From the NCBI GenBank assembly GCA_947568835.1, contig OX387604.1, positions 9,083,860-9,147,859 of the forward strand: 64,000 nt of DNA. The letters are read 5' to 3'. Position 1 is the stretch's first letter. Each line of letters opens with the position of its first letter. This DNA is from Protonemura montana (taxonomy: Eukaryota; Arthropoda; Insecta; Plecoptera; Nemouridae). This document shows positions 24,529 to 35,688 of the stretch, one piece after another. A program made the position numbers and the translations under genes. The notes below the pieces were generated by a model. The model was not told the origin of the DNA, did not search any database, and worked only from the letters and a program-made list of their open reading frames with translations.

Positions 24529-25764
24529 TATTAAAAGACATGCTATTTTAAAACAGACAATGCATATACGGATATGACAGGGATGGTATCACTCCTACAA
24601 AATATTTTTATAACTGAATAAAAAGAAGTGTCAAACGGTAGTGGTTGCCCTTTGTTAGGGCCCCTGCTAAATTAAAGAAATTACATCTCTCTCGCAAACA
24701 AAGTCTGTCAAAATGTACTCAAATAAGTTTTGGATAATTTCAGTAGCACCTGTGGTAGCACGTAATATCAACACTTTTATTGAGTGGGGTAAGTCGTGAC
24801 AGTGACACCAAAACTGATGAAACGTGGAAGAAATGTATAATAAAGGTCATGATTTAAAGTAAATTTATGAATTTTTAGCAAACACTTTCGTTTCTGTGGA
24901 CCTCTCTCAGACTCATAAACTGATATTAAATGGATAAAAGAATCAGGATTGCTTGCAAAAACCATTGTGCGGTTTACTTGAGATCCTTGTGATAAAAGGT
25001 GTAATTGCCCATGCAAGGTTTAGTAAATTTGCAGAATGCAGAGTACAGCAAAATGGATAAAAAAATATGAATATGGGAGTTAATTTGAGTTGGTATTTGA
25101 ATGACATGAAGAAATATTCAGAAATTGTGAAAAACCTTAGACAAATCATTGCATCGGCTCAGAGCATCGGCTCGGACTTTAAAGCTTACTGAGGATATGT
25201 ACCTACACATATTTACTGGTGAGAACACTCTGTATATTCAGAGTAGTGACACGGGGCCTAATATACTCATATTCGTCTTCAGCACATCGCAATTTTCGTC
25301 AAACAAAATCAAAGATAAAAGGTTTTTATTCTATATTTGATATGCGGGGTGTGATTGCTCCCCTGCACCCCGCACCCAGACGAGTCCGCTCCTGTCAACA
25401 TTTCGCTGTCAACTGTTCCGCAACTTGGCCAGGGAACAAGGTTCCTTGCTCCCAGTATAGGGTACTGGCATGGGATACCAGTATATGTTTAGTTCAATTC
25501 AATGTTGGACTAAATTCTGTTCAATTCATTATGACGGCGTTTGAATGGCACCAGGCATGGCTCCAGTGCCGAAGCATTGAGTATCGATATCAGTTCGTAA
25601 TTAGATATTTTACAAATTAGTGAGACTTTTGGCGCCATTTACGATGTACACCCCTTCAGCTAAGAGTTCAGGGCCAACTCTAGCCGATTTTGCCTCCTAG
25701 ACGATATCGAGATCTTCCGTCTTTTCTAATAGTTGGTTTGTGTATGTGCGTGTGCGTGTTGGGT

Positions 25765-25780
25765 GGGGGGGGGGGGGGGG
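25765..25780. repeat. Poly-G tract (16 bp) in a GT/G-rich stretch
   Basis: Sixteen G preceded by GTGTGCGTGTTGGGT and followed by AGGGGG. Confidence 0.9.
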
Positions 25781-26155
25781 AGGGGGTAGTCATGGAGAAA
25801 GGCTCAGGGGTTAATATTTTAAAAACAAAATTCAAAACATATAAACTTTACAAAATATACGTATAAATGAATGGTCACTCTTAAAAATGCATTTACACTC
25901 AAACCTATGCTCAAACTACATTTACATTAATTGCCTTTGCATGCCATTGCAGCCAAACGGAAACATAGTACACGTTGATTTACTGAGCGGTGACTAAAAT
26001 CTGTGCTAGGGTGACTAGGGTTGACGGATTTGAAGAGCACTGAGGCGTGGGGCAAGAAACAGAATGCATCTTTTTTTACTTAGGTTTGGAGTGGGGGGAG
26101 GGCTGATTGGTGAGTAAAGCACCTGATTTAACCTTAGCACTAGTTTTAACAAAAA

Positions 26156-26336
26156 CTATTTGAACTGAGTTTTGAATGCTAAGTAAAGAACAACTAAATT
26201 TCCCAAGGTTTCGTAACTTGTACTGGTTACTTCTTCAAGGGTAGAAGAAAAAACCGAAGAAGTAACCGGTACAAGTTACGAAACGTTGGAAAATATAGTT
26301 GTTCTTTACTTAGCATTCAAAACCCAGTTCAAATAG
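26156..26336. mobile_element. Second, diverged palindromic element with hammerhead-like motifs
   Basis: Same family as the 11.13 kb palindrome: the outer arms begin CTATTTGAACTG.GTTTTGAA and end with the reverse complement, and the inner parts carry GAAGAAGTAAC...GTTACGAAAC on both strands (plus about 26254-26287, minus about 26205-26238). The arms are imperfect here (for example ACGTT and CCTTG in place of ACGTC). Homology with the first element also extends about 25 bp beyond the left arm (CCTTAGCAC.AGTTTT). The arms extend a few bases further than in the first copy (AAAAACTATTTG on both sides). It is an older copy. Confidence 0.7.
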
Positions 26337-26339
26337 TTT

Positions 26340-26785
26340 TTCTTAATTCCCATTACTGATTCATGATTTATCTTGGGCCACCACATTTTTGCAATATCGC
26401 ATACATTTTTGGAAAATTGGCGACTCTAAAATGTTTTAAGTTGACCGAGAATTTTGAATCCCACAGTTTTACACCAAATGTAGAGGAACACTATTTAAAA
26501 AAGAAAACTCCTATGACCCGAGCAACTTGTGAGGGTGGAATGTTTTTCGCCCACAGAGCGAAAATACTGCACAGCGGTGCACAATAAAATATGGTTAAAG
26601 ATGCACCCGCGCCAGTGAAAACTTGGTGAAATCTATGTACCAGTACAATATAAAGGGGAAAAATATACATAATCATTTTCTAGCTTATTTCCTGAATATC
26701 CTCCATGCCAGAAAAATGCAAAGGCTATTCGGGACGCAGGACTCTAAGCGTTCTGTTATGACATGGGTAGCAGGTCGGGAAGAAT
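26340..26785. other. Gene-free stretch
   Basis: AT-rich with a 74-codon ORF (26363-26587) lacking recognisable motifs. Confidence 0.3.
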
Positions 26786-26787
26786 GT

Positions 26788-27215
26788 TGGCAGCCCTATT
26801 AGCAACTCTATTTGCAACTCTATTCGCAACTCTATTCGCAGCCCTATTAGCAACTTTATTGGCAACTCTATTCGCAACTTTATTGGCAACTATTGACAAC
26901 TTTATTGGCAACTTTATTCGCAACTTTATTGGCAACTCTATTCGCAACTCTATTCGCAACTCTATTCGCAACTCTATTGACAACTCTATTCGCAACTCTA
27001 TTCGCAACTCTATTTGCAACTCTATCGACAACTCTATTCGCAACTCTATTTGCAACTCTATTCGCAACTCTATTTGCAACTCTATTGACAACTCTATTCG
27101 CAACTCTATTTGCAACTCTATTCGCAACTCTATTGGTAGCCCTACTGGCAACTGTATTGGCAACTCTATTGACAACTCTATTAGCAACTCTATTGGCAGC
27201 CCTACTGGCAGCTAT
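26788..27215. repeat. 12-bp minisatellite (AACTCTATTCGC)n
   Basis: About 35 units of AACTCTATTCGC with variants (TTTGC, TTGGC, TTGAC endings) over about 430 bp. Because 12 is a multiple of 3, two frames on each strand stay open and give periodic peptides (NSIR and TLFA on the plus strand; ANRV and RIEL on the minus strand), so ORFs of 119-169 codons here are artefacts. The array ends about 750 bp upstream of the cyclin D start codon. Confidence 0.95.
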
Positions 27216-27479
27216 GGTACACATAAGGTCAGCACGTTGCACAGTTTGTTGATACTTTTATATTGCCGGTGACTGACGGAAATTGATTGCTGTTCCCTGT
27301 TCAATATTCAAACTTGAAATGGGTTATTTTTATCTTTGCTTGCTGTCTTCGTAGGAAAGTTAACATATTTATTAGTAGTCCCCAATCCCCAACTCTATTA
27401 CCCTGTGACAAGTAGACGGTGTTAAGCAAAGATAGATCAAGATTCTTTGAAAAGATGGGTGAACTTCGACACCTTTCGC

Positions 27480-27962
27480 CGAAGGTGAGTGCCGGTGGCT
27501 CGTCGAAAAGCCAGTGCACTGGGGCAGACCACCCCAACGTCCCCTCTCGTCCCTTGTCTTTGCTACCCCCCCCCCCCCCCCTCTCCCAACATCGTGCTTT
27601 CGGTCGTGCCTACTGCCGTGCGGTGGCCGTTGCCTCTCTTCATTCTGTCCTGGGTCCTTGCCAGGCTCAGATCTGTCCGTTGCTTACTAAGCTCAAAGAA
27701 CATCCGTTCACTCGCACGTTCTCAATTCCTTTACAACTGTTCCTTAGTCGCGATTTTAACCAAATTTTAAGCGACGTTTGTACATAAGTGAAGTAATTTC
27801 GTGTAGGTTATTTATATATTTAAGTGGTGTTATGAATAGTTGAGTTTTCCGGATATTTTCGGAAAACTCCAGCGATTTTATATACGATTATAAGTGACAG
27901 TTCATAGTGATTTTAGTGCTTGATTGATTTTATTTCAATTTGTGTGTTTATAATTTGTCGTG
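27480..27962 (+). promoter_or_regulatory. Cyclin D upstream region / probable 5' UTR
   Basis: A moderately GC-rich block (about 27480-27720, including a 16-bp poly-C run at 27566-27581) precedes an AT-rich leader that runs to the cyclin D ATG at 27963. The transcription start site cannot be fixed from sequence. Assignment as promoter and leader is by position only. Confidence 0.35.
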
Positions 27963-30900
27963 ATGGATCTTCTTTGTGGTGAACGCGGATGCGAATGTAG
28001 AGCGTTTCCTGATCCAGTGCTGATATCCGACGAGCGTGTGCTGCAAAACTTGCTGAAGACTGAGGAGCGGTACAGCCCCTCCAGTTCCTACTTCGACAAT
28101 CTGCAGCAGGACATCACCATACCCATGAGGAAGATCGTAGGAGAGTGGATGCTGGAGGTAAGTGCCGATGTAACATTACTTTCTCTCTGAGCATGTCCGG
28201 CCCGTTGTGTCTCTGGTTCTATGAAAATAATGTTAAAGTTATCGTAATGCTGTGACCCTGGGTGTCTACCTACCCTTAAAATACCGAGATAAGGGCTCTT
28301 GCGAAGTGGCTCTACGATGTGTATGTACTTCGTTTGGTTTGCTTTTCCGTGGTCCTAGGGTCCGTTTGGACGGTCCTTTACCGTCCTGTACCATCCTGTA
28401 TCGTCTTACATCGTCTTTTACCTTAAAGCACCTTCTAATTGTTTTCACCTGCGGTGAGGGTCCCACGACTTAGAGGAGGCCGCTGATTTCCGAGTGTCTC
28501 TTTCCCAGCGTCGTTTTTGAAGCGTCGTTTGCGAAGCGTCATTTTGTTATCGAGGTCTAAAACAATGTTTTCAGTGACAACAACAGGACGCAACTGTTTC
28601 TTAAATTCTTAGGTTTGGATTCACCATTTGATTCTTGGAATATTGAAGCGGTTGCCAAATTAATGCAAAAAAGCTTTGTCAAAGCTTTTGAAAAGGTTTG
28701 TCAACAATGTTCAACAATTTGGGGCCACGAATTCTAATTTATATATTCACGATCGGGATTGATTGTTGAATCATACCCAGTAATACTGAAGAAGACCCAA
28801 CAACCCACCAACGGTTGGGTTAGTATATATTCGTAACAATGCAAACCCACCTTTACGTAGTATTTTGAATTGAGTAGCTCGCGGACGCTTGCAGAACGCG
28901 CGGACGGCAATGTGCCGAGGTGTATTGTATGTACGAGGGCAGACAGACAGACAGTACCAGCTCGCAACAGGTTGACATTGGTATTATGTTGCACGGAAAG
29001 CAATGAAATGATAATCTGATGATTATTATGCTGGCGTGGACATTCCATGGTGTATATCGTGATTTATGTGGGCTTGGATCAAAGTTGACCACGATTTCCT
29101 GCGCCATGGTTGCAGTCGAACGTTTAGCATTGCCGTGATTGAAATTGAAAAGAAACACTCCACTTTTTGTTATGACAAGAACAAATCCAAAGAGGTTTCA
29201 AGGGAACAATTGCATTGCCGACGTTTCACTTGCCTCGCAACCACCCGTAGATACAATAAAATCTTAAACGATCTGCGATCCTAGATTCCTCCATAAACTA
29301 GTTGACAAGATCGAACAATGGGAAAGATTTTGTCTGATACTAACGAGTAACGCCTAATGAGTAATGCGAGAATGCCCTGAATCTGTACTGGATGGCCAAT
29401 GCCCACAAGTGCAGTGAATACTGATCTTGTGCACGCTCGTCGGCAAATGCAGCACGCACACTTGAAACTAGTGCAGAAAGGTACCGGCCAGTCATTAGCA
29501 TTGCATTTTGGACACGCACTATACCTATAAGTGCACATTGAAATAGCTGCAATTTTCGTACGAATGCAGACAAAAATAATTACTATTCGATTATACTCGA
29601 CACGGGAAAAATTCGAGTCTCGTGCATAGCGTGAGAATCTGTTGAAGTAGCAGCCTACTTTAACCAATTATATTTATCGTTATATGCAAACTTTAATTAT
29701 CTGTTCTTCTGTTTCAGGTCTGCGAAGATCAAAAATGTCAAGAAGAAATCTTCCCCCTGGCCATGAATTATTTGGATAGGTTTCTCAGTGTCTGTGCTAT
29801 AACGAAAGATCAACTGCAACTTTTGGGCACAGTGTGCATCATGTTGGCCTCCAAGCTCAGGGAGCCTCGTCCCGTAACTGCAGAGGCGCTCGTGTATTAT
29901 ACAGACAACAGCATCGATCTAGCTCATGTTTGGGTGAGTAAAAATAATAATAATATTTTTCTTTGTTGCCTATTGATCATCACATGATATTGCCAGCGTC
30001 ATTTTGTTTCTATAGTAGCCAATTTACATTATCCGTTTACTAAAATTAGAAGAACATACAAACTAAAAATTACATTAATAAAATAAATTCGATTCAACAT
30101 CAAGTTGCCAATCCCTTTGCTAAAATCTTAAAGTACTAGAATACAATGCCGGTTTATGTACACACTACAAATTCCCGACTACACATTCGTTTTCTCATTC
30201 TTTTTGCTAAAAATCTTCAACAATGTCAGTTTGTTGAATCACATACTCATATTTTGTGATCAAAACATTCTTAAATTCTCGAAAAAGATTATCGTATAAA
30301 GTATTGTTTTAAAATTCCGACTTATTTGTTATGGCCCTCACCCTCAGCCTCACGTCGTCAACTACAAACACTTTCTTACCAAAATTTTGAAAGATACCAT
30401 TAGACAGAGTTTTGGTAAAATAATACAGTTTATCGAAGGCTATTGTTTTCTAAAGACGTACGTCCAGGTGGGGATCTAGATTAATGTAAACAGTGGCAAT
30501 GACCATCTGATCAGACACATGTCTCTTTAAATATTCATTCATATTTGTCTAGACCACTTGAAAATGAAGAAAGGAAAGGCCGCATTTAACTTGTTATCAA
30601 ATCAGAATGCGCTATTGAACTTAGGATGTGTGGAATAATTTCGAATGATGAAAGTGGTCGTTGAGCGCGACAGCGACCACTGTGTTACATGTAATGAACT
30701 ACACCACCACGCTAACTAAACTACTAACTATCTCCCGCACAGAATTCTGAAGCAAGTTTTTTTTGCACCACATTTTGCAATGCTTATTTCATGAATGGGG
30801 CGCTAGATCGCAAAGCTGTTGAGAATGTGATGTGATGTTGCCCAGACTTCAGCCGCACTGTTATTCCATGTGTTAATTCACTCTTGACTCTGTGACTCTG

Positions 30901-33900
30901 AGAGATCCAGCTAGACAGTCGATTAAATGCCTTTCTCACTCACTCTCGCAGCTTATACTGGAGACAATTTGTGTCTAACGAATTCTGACTAAACACTCCG
31001 CATCCATATTACTTTGAAAGTACCAAGACTGGCAAACCTTGACGAAATTCGAATAAAAAGAAGTTTCAATATCACTTCAAATGAGATTCTTGGTGAACAT
31101 TTGCAATGTCCGAACCCTGAATCTGGTAGTCAGCACTCGGACGTCAGACAAACCTGTCTCCCATAACATGAGCTTAACGTTTCCTAAAGTAAATGCCATC
31201 TTATTTGCATGTAAGAACAATTCAATCCGATCGAATAAGGATGAGCTCGACGAGCAGCGCAGTTATCACAGGGGATAAATATGCGATTCTTGGTGCGTTG
31301 TAGCTGGCATACCTTAGCACCACAAAGATCAGACAAAGTGATTTTATCCCATCATGACTGTTGGATATTGGTGCAGGTCAGGAACTAGTCAGGTGGGGGA
31401 AGATAACGAGCCATTGGGGCTGTTGGGCTAAGAACTAAGAACTGAGAAGTTTATAAGAAGAAAAGAAGAAAGGCTCGTATAGTGCCACCCCACCGCGGCA
31501 AGAGAGGCCCCACCCGGGTCTTCAGACGTGATCGTAATTCGCCTGTGTCGGCCTGAAAGTGCCGACGAGCCCGCTCCGCTCTGACCACATTCCTAGTTCC
31601 TACTCCTCGGAGGAACGCCCTAACAAATAACAAGATTGACCAAGCAATCAATCTTTTCGGAATAAATACTGACGGAATTTACTTTTTTTTTTTTTTTTTT
31701 TTTTAGGGTGTACAAAAAAGTTATAAGGGAAGGTTTGTTTTTTGTTATTATTATCGAAAATTAAAATGGTGATGACACCATTCATAGCAACTATTCGTAC
31801 TGTGCCCGCCGTCTACAATGTCTACGAACTAAACAGGCAAATTTAGATTTTCTTTGTCTTGAAAAATTGCTAGTTTAACTCAATTAAGTCGTTTCATCGG
31901 CATATTAATTTAAAGCACTCAAAGTGTTATTCTTTCGACTTTCGTTCCACGAGCCTCATTTCCTTTCTTAGTGGGGGCGTTTTCTCTCCACGAATTCGAG
32001 GCTGTCCGTGGAGGACTTGAAAATATACTCAACTTTGAAACGAGCAAATTCATTGAACGTTGAAGAGGTATACCTTTACCTAAAGCAGTGGTCACTTCTG
32101 TTGTTTGACTTGAAAATAGGATGCATTCCAATTTCTCGCTGTCAAAAGCGGCTGGCTGCTAGAACATTAGTCCTTACACAGTTTCTTGGAAGGACGGCAA
32201 CCAAAAATGCTGTCTTATGAGACTGGAAAGCAAACTTTTAGGGCACAGGTTGCATTGTATTGGGTTTAAGGGTAGGTCGGTTGGGTAGATATCTACCTGT
32301 TGAGTTAGTTCACGATTGAATTGAACATAAAGCAGGTTGCAAACACACACACTCATACCACAGGCAGATACTGACAGGCACACAGGTGAAATACCGTCTG
32401 CGGCAAAATCAGCTGCTGCAAGTCACGGGGTGTGGGCGCTCAGATGAGAGGGAATGGAGAGGGGATGATGGGAAATGTGTGGGAGGTTCGAGGGTTTAGG
32501 ACTGAGACATTTGAATGGGACTTGCCGTTATGTGACCGAAAAAGTTCAGACGATTCGCGGAGTGACGGTGACCTGATCTTTAAGTGATTGCATAAAAATT
32601 GGCTCAAGTAAATCATGCATAATATTTGAAACGTCGACCACTAAGGATTTAGCGACATGTGTAACATCGTGACCTGACGCGTGACGGGTGGAATTGGGTG
32701 CCACGTCCCCTGCCCTTGTCTTGCGTCTCCTAGATTCCCGCTTCGTGGGGGCTAACCATTCCTTGTACACTTAACAAGCTCCCGTGACGCGCTCTTTCAA
32801 TGTCATTGTTTTGCTTGCAGAAATGGGAGATGCTGGTTTTGTCAAAACTGAAATGGGATTTGAGCGCTGTAACCCCCCAAGACTTTCTTCATCACATCCT
32901 GATAAGGCTGCCAGTGGACCGTGCGCTCTGGGATATACACATGATCCGTCGCCACGCACAAACATTCATTGCACTTTGTGCTCGAGGTAAGTCCACACTG
33001 CACTCGTACTCTTCAAATTCTATAGCTTGCATTTCATTCATGGATCTGACCAGGAAGACTGCACTTTTATAGTGCGCCTGACTGGAAACAGCTTGAAGGG
33101 AAGTCGTGTGATAAGAAAAAGTTTGCTGTTATACGGATGCCGCGGCTAGTGATAACAGGACCAGCTATCGGCTTAGGGTTATTTATTGACTCCCGAACCC
33201 GTGACCACTGGTTTTCTTCTATTGCGATCTTAATGGAGATCGGAGTGTGGCTGAAAATTTCGAAAATTCGAGGAGATTTGCAAGTACGGTCGAGATTTTC
33301 ACACATGTATGATGTGGTCCCAAGTCCCATCTATGAATATTAATAACATCGCGACTAAGTTGCATGGTTCAGCGACCGCCCAATACGTCACTTATTAACC
33401 TTGGTGGGCTTCGCCTTCACACGAGGCCTGACAACAGGCAGGCCAAAAACATGAGCGCCGTAACAAGAAACTTGTTCAAAGTGGAACTGAAATAATAATG
33501 ATCGACTGAAATTTAAAACTGATTAAGAAAGTTCGGAATCAGGAGTTCCGCTTCGAACTAAATTTAAACGGTTAGTTCCTGTTTCTGTGACATTGTAGTT
33601 AGAATAGCAAAGGCTTAGGGGTGGTTCTTCAGTGAGCGAGGGGGTGTTCGCAAAACATTCGCGGCGATACCGTTAATGTCCACCGTCCAGCGGGCACAAG
33701 GTGGTGTCGCCGGCGATTCAATGTTCCTCGATACCAATTTTGATTAAGTCCACGTGTAGGTGAGGTGAGGTGAGGCCTCCGCCTTTCCCTTTTGTTCGGT
33801 GAGGTCAGTCTGCTCGAATGGCTCGATGATTCTCACGAATGAATCCGCCAATCGGCAATCGACAATACTGAAACAATTTGGCCTGCTGCAAATGGGTCAT

Positions 33901-35688
33901 GGGCTACGACGCGGACAAGTCTAGCCAAATACTTCATTTAAAAACTTACACGCATAATGATTGGGTGACGTTTAAATACTTTTAAGTAGGAGAAGGAGAA
34001 CTGGAGGACAGTCAAGACAATACCTCCTCGCTTTATGAAAGGATTTGGGGCGTTATCGACGGTATTATGTATGACCCTCTAAATTAGTGTTTTCGCAAAA
34101 TTCGAAATGTTTTTGAGATGTCATGTTGAAAGTTCGTCGTCCCCATTTCGAAAACTTTTCTTCTTGGTTACAATTTCAGAAGGTCGGGTTCAATTGGAAT
34201 TTGGGGCGCCATTGGGTCGTAAATAATACAAAAGTTCACTTTTCCGTCAATATCTCGACTTTTCAATTACTATTTATTCTTCGGATTTTCTACTGCCATC
34301 ACCAGTTTCTCGATGGAAGAGACCTCGGGCTGAATTTTGGTTGGTCACAGGGAGGGGGCATTAAAAATACGCTAGCTGTCAGCAATCTTTCAAAACTACA
34401 CTAAAAGTATTTTTTTAGGCAGCACGTTTTCTGCAAGACTCTTTTCGTTGGAAAACGTGTCTTGTCATACACTTTCGTGCACATCAGAAGGGTGGGGGTA
34501 GCACTTATTGGATGATTCAGAAAAGCGAAGACAACCAGGCACCACTGATGCAGCGACTATATTTAATCATTTTTTGCTCGTAGAATCGTGCGAATTTGTT
34601 ACTGGAGGCTGGATGCATTAGTTCACCTTGAGGCCGCCTATGGGTGGCCAAGCATAAAAATGTTCTTTAGTCTTTCCACTCTGAAATTATCACCCCTCAA
34701 AAAAAACCACTCTTTGACCAGTTCATTCGCGATAAGAGGAATGTTATCCAAAATCCCACCAATACTTTAAAACCTCTTTCGTGCGAGAGCACTAGCCGCT
34801 AGAGTGGACCAAAATGATTAATAGTCTTGTTTTGTTTCTTCCACAGACTACAATTTCTCGATGTACACGCCGAGCATGATTGCTTCAGCTAGTTTGGCAG
34901 CCGCCTTGCACGGCCTCTCGTGGACTGTCAAAAGCGGCATCTCATTGGATGACCTGCTCAACCGGTTGCAAGCCATTTCTTCCATTGAGAGGGTAGGTCC
35001 GACTTCTCAGCGCTATTTCGGTTTCATTTCGTCACTCAGCTCACTCATTAGAACAGCATGGAAGAAACTTGCTCTTTCTTTCTTGCAGCTTCTGCCCATG
35101 TGAGCATGACTTCTTAATTCCTCAACAACTCCCCCAACCCTATGCACAAAAAAAAAAGGTTTGCTTTAAAACAGCTTTGCTTTAGAGCCAAAATCTACAG
35201 AGCAGGAGTATCAGTTTTACTTTAATTACTAATCAATATGGTAACAACCCCTAAAACTGGGAACCCAGCCTATGATATGCTCTTAGGTTGCAAGGTTGTT
35301 AGGTCTGCTAAGCCTCTCTCTAATTTTTCAAGTTACACAATTTACAATCAAGAGTTATCTAAGAACCAATTAATTTTGTCTCTAAGCCATTCCTAAGCCA
35401 TTCCTGTCTCTAAGCTAGCTGTTGCGAGCAACCTTAGAACTACATTTCAAATTCTGAAACTAGCAACAGTCACACTGCATTTAGATGTAATATGCGATGG
35501 CCAACACTAACGGTCCTCTCTGTTTCCAGGACTACTTAAAGACTTGCTTGGATCAGATTGAGGAGATGATCTCGTCTTCGGTTGCCGGCGGGGCACAGGC
35601 GGAAGCGACGGTGGGAGAAAACCAGGCTGCTAGCAACAAACACGAAAAGGCAGAAACTCCAACAGACGTGGGCGACATACACTTCTGA
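27963..35688 (+). CDS. CycD: Cyclin D (G1/S-specific cyclin D2-like), 5 coding exons
   Basis: Regulatory subunit of CDK4/6 that promotes G1 progression by phosphorylating Rb-family proteins in the nucleus. Exons: 27963-28157, 29718-29933, 32821-32986, 34847-34992, 35530-35688. All introns are GT-AG, phases join exactly, and the product is 293 residues, close to vertebrate D cyclins (about 290). The N-terminus MDLLCGE contains the Rb-binding LxCxE motif. The cyclin box spans exons 1-3 ([71 protein letters not shown]). The C-terminus ends [11 protein letters not shown], close to the vertebrate TPTDVRDIDL end, whose Thr is the GSK3-type degron. The start codon is the first ATG of the conserved N-terminus. 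The intron sequences contain no other recognisable gene. Confidence 0.97.
31683..31704. repeat. Poly-T tract in cyclin D intron 2
   Basis: Run of 22 T inside the 29934-32820 intron. It could be the poly-A tail of an antisense retroposon, but no retroposon body was recognised next to it. Confidence 0.85.

Larger units (their letters stand above)
21730..26130. other. Gene-free stretch
   Basis: Contains two homopolymer tracts (listed separately) and ORFs up to 140 codons (24020-24442 minus) with no recognised family. Several are simple complements of each other. No conserved exon was seen. Confidence 0.3.

Noticed and set aside
26756..27272. Four overlapping ORFs of 119-169 codons on both strands
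   Set aside because: They are the reading frames of a 12-bp tandem repeat; the peptides are 4-residue periods fixed by the DNA unit.
29281..29667. 128-codon minus-strand ORF in cyclin D intron 1
   Set aside because: Overlaps a second ORF on the same strand in another frame; Cys-rich but with no recognised zinc-finger spacing and no exon signals.
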